Shown piece by piece: positions 17,716-27,028 of a DNA stretch of 64,000 nt. Positions within the stretch are counted from its first letter, which is position 1. Every line of letters begins with the position of its first letter. Under the pieces are notes generated by a model that saw only the letters and a program-made list of their open reading frames with translations, did no database searches and was not told the origin of the DNA. This DNA is from Liquorilactobacillus hordei DSM 19519 (lineage in GTDB: Bacteria; Bacillota; Bacilli; Lactobacillales; Lactobacillaceae), in the NCBI RefSeq assembly GCF_019443985.1, contig NZ_CP049303.1:1364001-1428000 (forward strand), written 5' to 3'. A program made the translations under genes and the position numbers.

Positions 17716-18354
17716 TTATCTCCAACCAGCTAAAAGGGCTTTAATTCCCATTAAGAATTGTTCTTCACTAGTAAATTGTTTATCTTGGAGTGATGCTAGA
17801 AGATTGGACAGTAGCTGTGATTCATTTTGCAAGTCCTTCATCAAGGAAGAATTGACTTGACCACCTTGCTCGGGTTCAATCGCTTCTGCCCAAACAAATC
17901 CTAGGGTATATGCAGTTAATGAATTAATCAAAAAAACAGTTGTTGGCTTAATAACTAAACCATTTTCTTTTAATTTAACCAAAATATTTTCTACTAACAT
18001 AAATTCTGATTTAGTTACTAAGGGATGAGTTGAAATCAAAGGTAGCGCATTGGGATGTTTTAGCAGTGTTTCGCGTAAATGACTCATGATAACGATAATT
18101 TGTTCTTGCCAATCGTTGTAAATCGAATTCTTTTTTTCCAATAAAGCAGTTTGCCAAATCCATTCAACCAAGCCATCAAAAAGGGCACCCTGATTAGGAA
18201 AATAACGATAAACAGCCATTGGTGAGACATTCATATCTTGTCCTAATCTGCGCATCGAAAACTTTTGAAGCCCCGATTGATCTATAAGCTTAAGTGTAAT
18301 GTTTAAGATGTAAGCCTTGCTAAGTGTTTCTTTCGTAGGTTTGGCAGAATTCAT
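17716..18354 (-). CDS. TetR family regulator of the ABC operon
   Basis: 212 residues with N-terminal helix-turn-helix 'GLQKFSMRRLGQDMNVSPMAVYRYFPNQGALFDGLVE' (about residues 30-66) and a TetR_C-type helical ligand domain. Third gene of the operon ATPase-permease-TetR. Its start follows the permease stop by one base. Tandem palindromic operators lie before the operon, so it probably autoregulates the transporter. Confidence 0.9.
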   Translation of the reverse strand: MNSAKPTKETLSKAYILNITLKLIDQSGLQKFSMRRLGQDMNVSPMAVYRYFPNQGALFDGLVEWIWQTALLEKKNSIYNDWQEQIIVIMSHLRETLLKHPNALPLISTHPLVTKSEFMLVENILVKLKENGLVIKPTTVFLINSLTAYTLGFVWAEAIEPEQGGQVNSSLMKDLQNESQLLSNLLASLQDKQFTSEEQFLMGIKALLAGWR

Positions 18355-18355
18355 G

Positions 18356-19129
18356 CTAGTTATTTCCTTCTTTCAATGGTTGAAAATGAAATCCAATTAG
18401 TGATAATAAACAAAAAATAAGTGTCATGGACCATAGAATACTTAGATGCGGAACAATTGTAGCAAAATTACCATGATCCAAGCTAATTTTCTTGATAGCC
18501 AAAAGTCCCCAGTAGGCGGGATCAATTCGAGCCAAAACTTTTGCCCATCGAGGAAATGAAGTAACTGGTGACAGACTTCCACCCAATCCAGCCATTAAAA
18601 TACCTAGTAAATTAGATAAAGATAGTGCAATGGCAGAGGATTTTGACCAACTGACAAGCATAATTCCAAAAAAAGTCAGCGTTGCAGCAAATGAAATAAT
18701 AATCATGACAAAAGCAAACCAATTCCCATTAATTCGGAATTTAAAGACTAGGACGCTGATAAGAATTACCGTGCCGAGTTGGAAAACTTGAATTAAATAT
18801 GCTACAACGGCCTTTCCAGTTATTATTTCCGTTAAAGAAGTAGCTGAAATTTGTTGTCTGTCCCATGTATTCCAAATAGTTTCATCAAAGAACATTTGAA
18901 TTATTAGTTGGATTGAAAAGAACGAAAAGAGAATTGTCAGCCCTGGAATAACTTGCTCAGCGCCATTAGTGTGGATATATCCTTCAGCGTTTAACTGTAT
19001 TTTTGCCGCTGGTAACATAAAGGGGGCCATAATTAGTGGAACAAGAATCATAATAAATTGTACCGTAGGATCTGCAAATTGCAAATGACTATTTAATTTT
19101 ATTACTGCAAACAACTGCTTAATTTTCAT
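18356..19129 (-). CDS. ABC-2 type transporter permease
   Basis: 257 residues, six helices in the ABC-2 order, with 'QLIIQMFFDETIWNTWDRQQISATSLTEIITGKAVVAYLIQVFQ' in the first cytoplasmic loop and 'LLGILMAGLGGSLSPVTSFPRWAKVLARIDPAYWGLLAIKKI', the usual 'P..W...i...P..ya..a' stretch. Start overlaps the end of the ATPase gene by 11 bp. Probably a drug or antimicrobial-peptide exporter with its ATPase. Confidence 0.9.
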   Translation of the reverse strand: MKIKQLFAVIKLNSHLQFADPTVQFIMILVPLIMAPFMLPAAKIQLNAEGYIHTNGAEQVIPGLTILFSFFSIQLIIQMFFDETIWNTWDRQQISATSLTEIITGKAVVAYLIQVFQLGTVILISVLVFKFRINGNWFAFVMIIISFAATLTFFGIMLVSWSKSSAIALSLSNLLGILMAGLGGSLSPVTSFPRWAKVLARIDPAYWGLLAIKKISLDHGNFATIVPHLSILWSMTLIFCLLSLIGFHFQPLKEGNN

Positions 19130-20042
19130 TTGAAATACTCTTTTCTAATAATGTTTGATAAGCAGATTCTAAGTCTGCTTTTATAATTTTGATATTCATT
19201 AAGGGAGTCTGATTGATTTGGGGATTGTTAAGTAACTCTTTTAAAATAGTTATACACTGTTTATTACTATTTAAATTTGTCAACTTCAAATGATTATCTT
19301 CTTTTTTCCATCCTTTTAAAGAAGGAATTGCTTTTTCAAAGTAGAGCTCTAATGATGGCCTTGCATAAATTTGCAGAATTTCCTCTAAACTTCCAGTAGC
19401 TTGAATTGCACCATTATTAAGAAAAATAATTTTTGCATTAAGTGCTTCCATCTCTTGTAGATAGTGGGTGGTATAAATAAAATTCATACCTTGCTTACTT
19501 AACATTTTAATTGCATGAATAATTTGATTGCGCGAATTAACATCTGCACCAACGGTTGGTTCGTCAAGAAAAATAATTTTTGCATGACTCATTAGAGCAA
19601 TTGCAGAATGGAGACGTCTTTTTTGACCACCGCTCAAGTCAGCTGCTTTTTTGTTTTTTAAATCGTTTAAATTGAAGATTGAGGAGACATACAGATATTT
19701 TTCTTCAATTTGTGCAGATGATAAACCATTAATGGCACCAAAATTTTGTAAATTTTGTTTGATGGTTAATTGTGGGTAAATTCCTAATTCTTGTGGAGCA
19801 ATTCCAAGATATTTTCTTAAGCTATGCTTATTCTTAAGTAACGATTTCTCCAATATTTCAACCTCACCATTATCTGGTAAGAGCAAACCAGTCATAATTT
19901 TGATGAGTGTTGATTTTCCTGCGCCATTTGGTCCCAATAAACCAATAATTTCTCCCTTTTTAATTTCCAGGTCGATATTTTTTAAAACAGGATGTTGATT
20001 AAATTCTTTACAAATTTTAGTTAACTTAATTGCAGTTGTCAT
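19119..20042 (-). CDS. ABC transporter ATP-binding protein (drug-export type)
   Basis: 307 residues. Walker A 'GLLGPNGAGKST' (about 34-45), Q-loop 'IAPQELGIYPQLT', signature 'LSGGQKRRLHSAIALMS', Walker B 'KIIFLDEPTVGAD' and H-loop 'YTTHYLQE'. The remaining 80 residues form the C-terminal extension of this class. First gene of the operon, with an aggagg-type site before its ATG. Powers the adjacent ABC-2 permease. Confidence 0.93.
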   Translation of the reverse strand: MTTAIKLTKICKEFNQHPVLKNIDLEIKKGEIIGLLGPNGAGKSTLIKIMTGLLLPDNGEVEILEKSLLKNKHSLRKYLGIAPQELGIYPQLTIKQNLQNFGAINGLSSAQIEEKYLYVSSIFNLNDLKNKKAADLSGGQKRRLHSAIALMSHAKIIFLDEPTVGADVNSRNQIIHAIKMLSKQGMNFIYTTHYLQEMEALNAKIIFLNNGAIQATGSLEEILQIYARPSLELYFEKAIPSLKGWKKEDNHLKLTNLNSNKQCITILKELLNNPQINQTPLMNIKIIKADLESAYQTLLEKSISNEN

Positions 20043-20055
20043 TATTTCCTCCTTA

Positions 20056-20088
20056 GTTTACTTTGTAACCCTTGTTTACATTGTAAAC
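20056..20088. promoter_or_regulatory. Tandem TetR operators before the ABC/TetR operon
   Basis: Perfect site GTTTACATTGTAAAC (20074-20088) and a near-identical site GTTTACTTTGTAACC (20056-20070), with centres 18 bp apart, directly upstream of the ATPase start. Repetition of the same palindrome makes a genuine operator likely, presumably for the TetR encoded in the operon. The following 20089-20508 contains no gene that I can support. Confidence 0.75.
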
Positions 20089-20508
20089 TAAAAGAGAAAA
20101 AATACAAGTACTAGCAAAAATTAGTTATAACAATTAATGATTTCTGTTAGTACTTATATTTATCAGCTAATGATAGAAGTTAAACAAATACTAGAGTAAT
20201 ACTTGTCAAATTGATAATAACTCCTCAGCTGTGGGTACCATCAAAATCAAAAATATACTCTTGCACACAAATCACTCCTATGTTAGTTAGTAAAAAAATA
20301 AGCTTAATACTATTTTTTATAATATAAATATAACATTATTCTTATTGACTAAATATGAAAATATTTTTTAACTAAGAAGATGCAAATTTTATTTGATATA
20401 CAAAAAGCTAGATCAAAATTTAAGTTTTGTTTTCTTTCTTTGTACTTTTCACATGTTAAAATAAAATAGTATAGCAAGTTATGTATAAATAGAAATGGTG
20501 GGATTAGA

Positions 20509-21402
20509 GTGAACCTTAATTCTTTAAAATACTTTGTTGATGTCATCAAACTTGGAAATTTTACAGCTGCAGGTAAGGAAAACTTAGTAGCACAGGCAAG
20601 TATTTCACAGCAAATACAACAGTTAGAGAATCACTTTGATTGTTTGCTAATTGATCGTTCTAAAAATCCCGTGGTCCCTACAGAGAAAGGAAGGGTGCTA
20701 TTTGAGGAATCAGAGAAAGTATTGAAACAATTTACATTGCTAGAAAAAGCGATGCAAGAAAATGTTTCAAAAAAAATAAGAATTCAATATTCATCAATTA
20801 TGGATATTCAGATATTGGCTGAAATATTGGATGAGATAACCCCGATAGATGATTTTAATATTGAAATTGAAAAAGTAAGTTTAAGTAATATTGCAAGGTG
20901 TTTGAATCAAAAAAAATATGATTTTGCAGTGACTTTTGATTCCGAATTTTATGAAGAAATTGATATTGAGACACTAGTTCTTTATCAAGGAGAGTATTTA
21001 GCTGGTGTTGGAACACATCATCCATTATATAAAAGTAAATCACTAACTATGAAACAAGTCTATGAATCAGAGTTGATAATGTTAAGTCCAGAAAAAATTG
21101 GTAAATCATATCAATTAATGCTCAATAGGTCACTAAATAAACAATTAGAACCCCAAATCTCAAGTTTTGCTGATGATGTAGAGAGTGAGTTACTACTAAT
21201 TCAGCAAAAAAAATTATTAGGTTTTTTCCCTGAACATTACCCACTAAATCTCAATAATAATTTGATAAATCTCATACCAATTATCGATAATCCTCATAAA
21301 TATAAGATAGTTTTAGCATATAAAGAAAAAAATTTGGATAAAAGAAGTCGCATTTTTTTAAATACAGTAAAGAAATTCAAACAAGATAGGAAAAACCAAT
21401 GA
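20509..21402 (+). CDS. LysR family transcriptional regulator
   Basis: 297 residues from GTG. N-terminal winged helix 'LNSLKYFVDVIKLGNFTAAGKENLVAQASISQQIQQLENHFDCLLIDRS' is the LysR helix-turn-helix. The effector domain (about 90-290) is divergent. Lies upstream and on the same strand as an NmrA-like oxidoreductase and a flavoprotein, which it may control. The spacing of 76 bp before the next gene leaves room for a promoter. Confidence 0.88.
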   Translation: MNLNSLKYFVDVIKLGNFTAAGKENLVAQASISQQIQQLENHFDCLLIDRSKNPVVPTEKGRVLFEESEKVLKQFTLLEKAMQENVSKKIRIQYSSIMDIQILAEILDEITPIDDFNIEIEKVSLSNIARCLNQKKYDFAVTFDSEFYEEIDIETLVLYQGEYLAGVGTHHPLYKSKSLTMKQVYESELIMLSPEKIGKSYQLMLNRSLNKQLEPQISSFADDVESELLLIQQKKLLGFFPEHYPLNLNNNLINLIPIIDNPHKYKIVLAYKEKNLDKRSRIFLNTVKKFKQDRKNQ

Positions 21403-21478
21403 TAGCATTTAATTTTCATATTAGACTTTGTGATTATTTTCACCTATTATTAAGATAATATCAAAGGAGGATTTAAAT

Positions 21479-22420
21479 ATGGCGAAAATTATACTTACAG
21501 GTGTTGATGGTAATCTTGGTTCGGTTGCTGCTGCAGAATTAATGAAACTTACTGAAAAAGAGAATTTGCTTTTTTGTGGATATAATACTGACGTATTGGC
21601 ATCTTATGCAAGAGAGGGAGTTGAGACTCAACAAACTGATTTTAACAATCTAGAAGGATTAGCAGATAAATTCATTGGCGCTGATGTACTCGCTTTAATA
21701 TCTATGCCATTTGTTGGCGAAAAAAGGCAAAGGGCTCACAAAAATGTAGTTGATGCAGCAAAAGAAGCTGGGGTAAAGAAAATTATCTATACTTCCTTGG
21801 TTAATGCTGCTGATGTAACAAATCCAAGCATTGAAAAGATTGATCATGCCTTCACTGAGAATTATATCAAAAAGAGTAACTTAGATTATATCTTTTTACG
21901 TAATTCACAATATGCAGAAGCGATGATTACGAATTACTTTACCTTTGTAAACCAAGGATCGAATTTACAGAATAATCAAGGTGAAGGTAAAATGGCTTAT
22001 ATTTCAAGAAAAGATTGTGCTAAAGCAGTTGCTTATGCCTTATTAGCTGATAATCTGCATCATAAAATTCTGAATATTAATGGCAAACAATTGCTGACTA
22101 TTTCTGAGTTCATTGAAATTGGTAATGAAAAAACCGGAAATCATGTTAAATATCAATTTGTTTCTGATGAAGAAAACTACGCTATTTTTGATTCGATGGG
22201 TGTTCCCCGCACAACAGAAGGACAATTCAAAAAGGATTCTGAAGCTCCGTTTTCTTCAGATGGCATGGTAACATTCGGGCAAGCAATTCGAGAAAATAAA
22301 ATGTCTAATTTTACTAAAGATTTTGAATATCTAACTGGTGATGAACCAATAAGTGTCCAATTTATGTTTGAACATTCAGAAAAATTTCAAATAGGGCAAC
22401 GTCATTCGCTGGATAAGTAA
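21479..22420 (+). CDS. NmrA/SDR-type NAD(P)-binding protein (quinone-oxidoreductase-like)
   Basis: 313 residues. Rossmann motif 'IILTGVDGNLGSVAAAEL' (G-x-x-G-x-x-G), then 'DVLALISMPFVGEKRQRAHKNVVDAAKEAGVKKIIYTSLVNA' and 'LDYIFLRNSQYAEAMI', which follow the atypical SDR/NmrA pattern of QOR2-like NADPH-dependent quinone reductases and related redox sensors. Strong caaaggagg site. Precedes a flavoprotein by 40 bp, so probably cotranscribed. Substrate unknown. Confidence 0.85.
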   Translation: MAKIILTGVDGNLGSVAAAELMKLTEKENLLFCGYNTDVLASYAREGVETQQTDFNNLEGLADKFIGADVLALISMPFVGEKRQRAHKNVVDAAKEAGVKKIIYTSLVNAADVTNPSIEKIDHAFTENYIKKSNLDYIFLRNSQYAEAMITNYFTFVNQGSNLQNNQGEGKMAYISRKDCAKAVAYALLADNLHHKILNINGKQLLTISEFIEIGNEKTGNHVKYQFVSDEENYAIFDSMGVPRTTEGQFKKDSEAPFSSDGMVTFGQAIRENKMSNFTKDFEYLTGDEPISVQFMFEHSEKFQIGQRHSLDK

Positions 22421-22460
22421 ATATCTACTATACCTATCAATGAAGGGAAGTATGTGACTT

Positions 22461-23939
22461 ATGTATAAAACAGATGTGGTTGTTGTAGGAGCTGGCGCTG
22501 CAGGAATTGGAGCTGCACTCACTCTGGTAGATGCAGGCCAAAAAGTTATCTTATTAGAAAAAGGTAACAAATTTGGTGGTGCTGGAATGTTTGGGGCACA
22601 AGGATTATTTGCAGTTGAAAGTAGGTTACAAAAAGAAGCAGGTGTTAGTTATTCAGTAAAAGACGCATATCATGACTTGGTAGATTATGCTCATTACCGT
22701 GTTGATTTAAAAACTGTAAAAAAAATTGTGGAATATTCTGCAAGCACTATTGATTGGTTGCAAAAGCATGGATTGAAAACAGAGTTGGTAAATAATACAC
22801 AGGAAGTGCATCAAAAAAATCTGCAGACTTATCATCAATATATTGATAAATTTACAGGCTTTTCACATTTAATTGAGCATTTAGAAAAAGAGCATGGCAT
22901 CTTACTAACTGAGACTTCAGGAGAAAAAATTTTGCTGGATACTGATGGACAGGTTAGTGGTGTGCAAGTTCTCCATCAAGGAAAAACAGAAGAAATTTTG
23001 TGTAAAGCAGTTATTATTGCTGATGGCGGTTTTATTGGTGATCAACAACTAGTAAAAGAGTATTTAGAGATTAATTACGAAAATCTGTATAGCATGGGAG
23101 AACGTAAGGCAACTGGTGATGGACTAAAAATGTTAGAGAACATTGGCGCGGACACTAAGCAACCTCATCTGTTTGAAAATCATGCTGCTTCAGTTATATC
23201 TAAAGATAATTTAAAGTGGCATAATAACTCAATTTTTTCACTGACAAATATTCCATTATTATGGATTAATTCAAGAGGTCAAAGATTTGTTAATGAAGAT
23301 ATTTGTTATGATTTTGCATTATGGGGTAATGTCACTTATAAGGCGGGCGGTTTCTATTATTATTTATTGGATGAGAAACTTGTATCGTTTCTTACCAAGA
23401 ATAGCTTGGATTGGACAGATTCTTTTGAGAGAACCTTTAAAACCTTAGCACATGAGCCAATGACTTATAAAATTGGTCCCTTTAATAACTTGAAAGCTGA
23501 TCTCAATGAAGCAATTGAACAAAAAACGGGTTGGATTGGTAATTCAATTGCAGATTTGGCAGAGAAAATTAATGTTTCTAGTACAGTGCTAGAAAATACA
23601 ATTAAATCTTATAATAATTTAGTAAAAGCAGGTAAAGATTCAGAGTTTTATAAAGCTGATCAGTTTATGAAGTTTTCTTTAAAAAAAGAACCTTTTTATG
23701 CAATTAAGGCTTGTTCGACCACTTTGGGAACACTAGGCGGAGTACAGGTAGATGATAATTTTAATGTATTGGATAAAAATGGTGAGGTTATGCAGAGTGT
23801 TTTTGCTGTTGGAAATACTGCAGCCACAAATATGTTTGCAGACTCCTATCCCACAATTGAAGGTTTAAGTTGTGCTTTTGCATGGAATTCTGGGAGGATC
23901 GCTGGTGAAACAGCAGTTAATCTTGTTCATAAAAATTAA
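22461..23939 (+). CDS. FAD-dependent oxidoreductase (fumarate reductase flavoprotein family)
   Basis: 492 residues. N-terminal FAD motif 'VVVVGAGAAGIGAALTLVDAGQKVILLEKGNKFGGAGMFGAQG' (GxGxxG and GG), substrate-domain stretch 'NEDICYDFALWG' and C-terminal FAD motif 'TLGGVQVDDNFNVLDKNGEVMQSVFAVGNTAATNMFADSYPTIEGLSCAFAWNSGRIAG'. This is the FAD_binding_2 fold of fumarate, urocanate and ketosteroid reductases. There is no FMN-binding or cytochrome domain, so electrons must come from a separate donor. The upstream NmrA protein is a candidate partner but this is inference. Confidence 0.87.
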   Translation: MYKTDVVVVGAGAAGIGAALTLVDAGQKVILLEKGNKFGGAGMFGAQGLFAVESRLQKEAGVSYSVKDAYHDLVDYAHYRVDLKTVKKIVEYSASTIDWLQKHGLKTELVNNTQEVHQKNLQTYHQYIDKFTGFSHLIEHLEKEHGILLTETSGEKILLDTDGQVSGVQVLHQGKTEEILCKAVIIADGGFIGDQQLVKEYLEINYENLYSMGERKATGDGLKMLENIGADTKQPHLFENHAASVISKDNLKWHNNSIFSLTNIPLLWINSRGQRFVNEDICYDFALWGNVTYKAGGFYYYLLDEKLVSFLTKNSLDWTDSFERTFKTLAHEPMTYKIGPFNNLKADLNEAIEQKTGWIGNSIADLAEKINVSSTVLENTIKSYNNLVKAGKDSEFYKADQFMKFSLKKEPFYAIKACSTTLGTLGGVQVDDNFNVLDKNGEVMQSVFAVGNTAATNMFADSYPTIEGLSCAFAWNSGRIAGETAVNLVHKN

Positions 23940-23959
23940 TCTTTGAACTATAAGGTGTT

Positions 23960-24286
23960 TTATTTAATAAAATTTATTACGCCGTGTAACGTAACATCGT
24001 TTATGAAGGCTACTATATCAGATTTTTCATAGGTATTATAGTTACCAATCCAAAACTTAATTACTCCTAGAACAGCTGAGATAGTATAGTTTGTTAATAT
24101 ATCAGTTTGTTTTGTTAATTTCTTGTTATTTGTTAGCTGTTTAAATGTCATAATGTTTTGTTCAATTAAAAACTCTCTTAATTTTTCTTGAAAAGAAATA
24201 TTTCCAGTTTTATTTAAAAGTGCATTTACCATATGAATGTTTTCCTCAATAGTTGTTAGAATTTGTTCAATAAAGCTTATCAACAT
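23960..24286 (-). pseudogene. TetR-type regulator remnant (C-terminal part)
   Basis: 108 codons of an all-helical ligand-domain-like sequence ('LISFIEQILTTIEENIHMVNALLNKT...FKQLTNNKKLTKQTDILTNYTISAVLGVIKFWI') without a DNA-binding domain. Upstream on the same strand a few TetR-like residues ('TFFEETSKT') occur in a different frame, after which the similarity ends. Reads as a truncated and frameshifted regulator. TetR assignment is by helical pattern only. Confidence 0.55.
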
Positions 24287-24329
24287 GTTTTTGAAGTTTC
24301 TTCAAAAAAGGTGTCAGCATTACTTTGAA

Positions 24330-24498
24330 TAATGCCAAAATTGCTTTAGCCGGAATACGTGAACACATTGGTAAAATAAAAATACTTGCGATCAATAATG
24401 GGTTGCACATTGCAGTTCAGCAACATCCAAATGTACTTCAAAAAATTATACTAAATATGGCAATCAAATATTTGGAGAAAAAGCAGCATAGAGTATAA
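24330..24498 (+). pseudogene. Unassigned gene fragment
   Basis: A 56-codon open stretch without a start codon ('ALAGIREHIGKIKILAINNGLHIAVQQHPNVLQKIILNMAIKYLEKK', stop at 24496-24498). It looks like the end of an alpha/beta-hydrolase-type protein but is too short to be sure. It lies between the TetR remnant and a terminator, in a decayed patch. Confidence 0.3.
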
Positions 24499-24540
24499 AA
24501 AAATCGTTCTAACTGTTCAAGGTAATAATAAATATGCAAA

Positions 24541-24577
24541 AAAAAAAGCGTTTCGATAAAAAGAAACGCTTTTTTGT
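24541..24577. terminator. Rho-independent terminator
   Basis: Stem aaaagcgtttc / gaaacgctttt with an A-run on the left and T-run on the right, so usable from both strands. It separates the decayed patch from the repeat/IS composite. Confidence 0.85.
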
Positions 24578-24773
24578 ATTAAAACGGGGCACTTCAAAGT
24601 TAAATTTTGATTCAGTTCCTCTATTTATTCCGTATAAACGTGTTTCATAAGTCAAAATTCTCCGTCTAACTTCGAATTACTCATAGCAAAGTACTTGCTA
24701 TGTTCGTAATTTCAAGTTAGTACTCAAATTTTCCCGACTTTGTACTGCCTTAAAAAAGTTGGACATGTTTGTT

Positions 24774-26876
24774 TTAATTATTAGTTAGATACTGTTTACG
24801 ATATTCGACTGGAGTTAATCCGTGACGCTTAAGTGAAATTCGCTGGTTATTATACCAAGCAACATAATGTTCCACTAATGTACTTAGTTCACTGAGCGAA
24901 GTAACCTTAATGCGCCTTAAACATTCACGTTTAAGCATACTGAAAAAGCTCTCAACTGGGGCATTGTCTAAACAATTTCCCTTACGAGACATGCTTTGAA
25001 TGAAATGATGATGTCTTAGTTTAGCTTGATAATTGGTCATTTGATATTGCCACCCTTGATCAGAGTGTAGAATTGGTTTAGTGGTTGCGGGAATTTTTTT
25101 AATGACTGTTTCAAGGGTTTGATCGATCAAAACACGATTGGGTGTTGAACTAACTTTAGCGGCTAAAACTTCATTACTAGCCTCATCAATAACTGTCGAA
25201 ATATAACCCCATTTTCCACACGTAAGTTTAAAGGGGCTGTGCCATAAGTCCTTCAAAATAGAAGAGATTAGTGAAAATCGTTCTTTGATTTTCACTAATC
25301 TCTTCTTTTTGTTTATAAAACAGTTATAATTGGTGCCTTTCGCCACCAATTTTCTAATATTCATTGCCATCAAGGCAATTCCAGCTTCCCTTTTTACCTT
25401 CTCAAGACCTCTAACCGAAAATTTTTTAAAACCCAAACAAGCCTTCAATCCACCAAAAACTGATTCAACATCTATTTTACGTTGTCCGTAAATTGAACCA
25501 GTTTGGTGATTTGAAAGCAACTTGCGTTCCTTAGCTTTGAAATACTCCCATGCGCTATTAATACTTATTTTACGAGGATTTCCGTTTTTAGTGAATGCTC
25601 GGTGATCAATTTTAAAATCGTTATCGTATTTGTTTGCCTGATACTCTTTAAATTCACGTACAAATCCGTACTTATCTTTGCGCTTACGGTAAGCATAAAA
25701 ACTAAATCTAACTCCCTGCAGATCAATAAAATAATCGTCTTTAGGATGATACGCCCAATTCATGACCTTACGGTCATCACTTTTCCATTTGCGACTATTT
25801 TCTTTTAACATTGTCCCATATGGAATTAACGCTGTATGTTCAGGTAATTCATCTTCGAGATATCGATAATTTGATTCTGAACCGTATCCTGCATCAGCCA
25901 CAATATACTTACCTAAAGTTCCAGCTGCTTTTTGTTGCTGTAAAAAAGGAATTAATGTTTTGGTATCTCCTGGATTTTGAAAAATGCCGAAGGCAGTTAC
26001 AAATTGTTTACTTGTGGCGATTTGTAGATTATAAGCCGGTTTTAGCTGTCCGTTGAGCATTGGATCTTCCTTAACACGCATGAAAGTTGCATCATGATCT
26101 GTTTTTGAATAACTATTTCTTTTACCATAAATTCTGGTTTGTATTTTATGAGCTAATAATTTAGTTTGCCGTAACTTAAGTTTTCGTTTTAAAGATTTTA
26201 GTTTTCGACGCCTTGACTTGTCTGGGTTTGGAGAGATATGTTCTTTTTCAATCTTTTTATTCAAATCTTTCAAGTCATTTTCTAACCGCAAGGTAATTTC
26301 ATCAAGCATTTCTAAAGTAAGATCTGTCTCTGCTGGGAGCTGACACTTAAACTTAGCGTCATTTAATTCTTCCAGAAGGGTTATAATCGCAGAGCGATTA
26401 AGCTTGTCAAAACGAATCGTATTCTTACGCCAAACAAAACTATATTTATTGGCATCAGCTAAAATTTTAGTCCCGTCAATAAAAGTAACTTCATCAATAA
26501 AATTGTTTTGTTTCAGATATTTGGTTAGTTTTAGAATACATTGATTAATCAAGCTCTCAACTTCATCTGAAATTCTAAAACGACAAATTGTTCGGTAGGC
26601 TGGAACCTGTTCTTGTGTCAGCCAACGGGCTGCCAAATTCTCTTCTGCCAACGTATTAATACGGCGACTACTAAAGATACCTTTTGTGTACGCAAACAAA
26701 ATTAATTTTAAAAGTACACGCAGATCATACTTACGCGGTCGTCCAAAGATGTAAGGATCATTAATTTTAAGGTCTTCAACTATTTGATTAATCATCCGTG
26801 CAGGATGATTTTCTTTTGGCTCCCAGTCAGTTTTAATACTAAGTACAGTCTGATTTATGTTATAATTATTGTACAT
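24774..26876 (-). CDS. Chimeric ORF: IS1182 transposase fused to C-terminal half of IS3 OrfB
   Basis: 700 codons. Residues 1 to about 548 are the IS1182-family transposase (DDE_Tnp_1: N-terminal 'DPYIFGRPRKYDLRVLLKLILFAYTKGIFSSRRI', catalytic Asp in 'EVTFIDGTKILADANKYSF', 'IVADAGYGSESNYRYLE', Glu in 'GQRKIDVESVFGGLKACLGFKKFSVRG'). Because the element has no internal stop codon, the frame runs through the terminal repeat ('LWHSP') into 'FKLTCGKWGYISTVIDEAS...' of the disrupted IS3 OrfB, keeping its second Asp ('HSDQGWQY') and Glu ('NAPVESFF') but not the first Asp. The IS1182 part has all catalytic residues. Whether the tail impairs it is unknown. Confidence 0.88.
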   Translation of the reverse strand: MYNNYNINQTVLSIKTDWEPKENHPARMINQIVEDLKINDPYIFGRPRKYDLRVLLKLILFAYTKGIFSSRRINTLAEENLAARWLTQEQVPAYRTICRFRISDEVESLINQCILKLTKYLKQNNFIDEVTFIDGTKILADANKYSFVWRKNTIRFDKLNRSAIITLLEELNDAKFKCQLPAETDLTLEMLDEITLRLENDLKDLNKKIEKEHISPNPDKSRRRKLKSLKRKLKLRQTKLLAHKIQTRIYGKRNSYSKTDHDATFMRVKEDPMLNGQLKPAYNLQIATSKQFVTAFGIFQNPGDTKTLIPFLQQQKAAGTLGKYIVADAGYGSESNYRYLEDELPEHTALIPYGTMLKENSRKWKSDDRKVMNWAYHPKDDYFIDLQGVRFSFYAYRKRKDKYGFVREFKEYQANKYDNDFKIDHRAFTKNGNPRKISINSAWEYFKAKERKLLSNHQTGSIYGQRKIDVESVFGGLKACLGFKKFSVRGLEKVKREAGIALMAMNIRKLVAKGTNYNCFINKKKRLVKIKERFSLISSILKDLWHSPFKLTCGKWGYISTVIDEASNEVLAAKVSSTPNRVLIDQTLETVIKKIPATTKPILHSDQGWQYQMTNYQAKLRHHHFIQSMSRKGNCLDNAPVESFFSMLKRECLRRIKVTSLSELSTLVEHYVAWYNNQRISLKRHGLTPVEYRKQYLTNN

Positions 26877-27028
26877 TTTGATTATCCTTTCTATAGGGGT
26901 ATTGTTTTTGAAAGTACTGGCTCCAACCAGTGCTTTTTTATTTTTAATTATACCAAAAGAGCTTCACCAGAAAAATCATTACTTTCTCTGGTGAAGCTCT
27001 TTCACTTAGGGACTTATGGCACAGCCCC
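25233..27028 (-). mobile_element. IS1182-family insertion sequence, copy 1 (1796 bp)
   Basis: Terminal inverted repeats GGGGCTGTGCCATAAGTCC at both ends. Length equals the second copy at 46841-48636 and the transposases differ by one seen residue (Lys for Gln in 'CFIN.KKRLVK'). A hairpin terminator lies just inside the upstream end and another 19-bp stem hairpin overlaps the 3' end of the transposase frame. Inserted into orfB of IS3 copy 2 with loss of a 14-bp palindromic target and no duplication. Confidence 0.92.

Noticed and set aside
20405..20440. Another copy of the dispersed repeat before the LysR gene
   Set aside because: Only 'agctagatcaaaattt' resembles the repeat end. No hairpin core follows.
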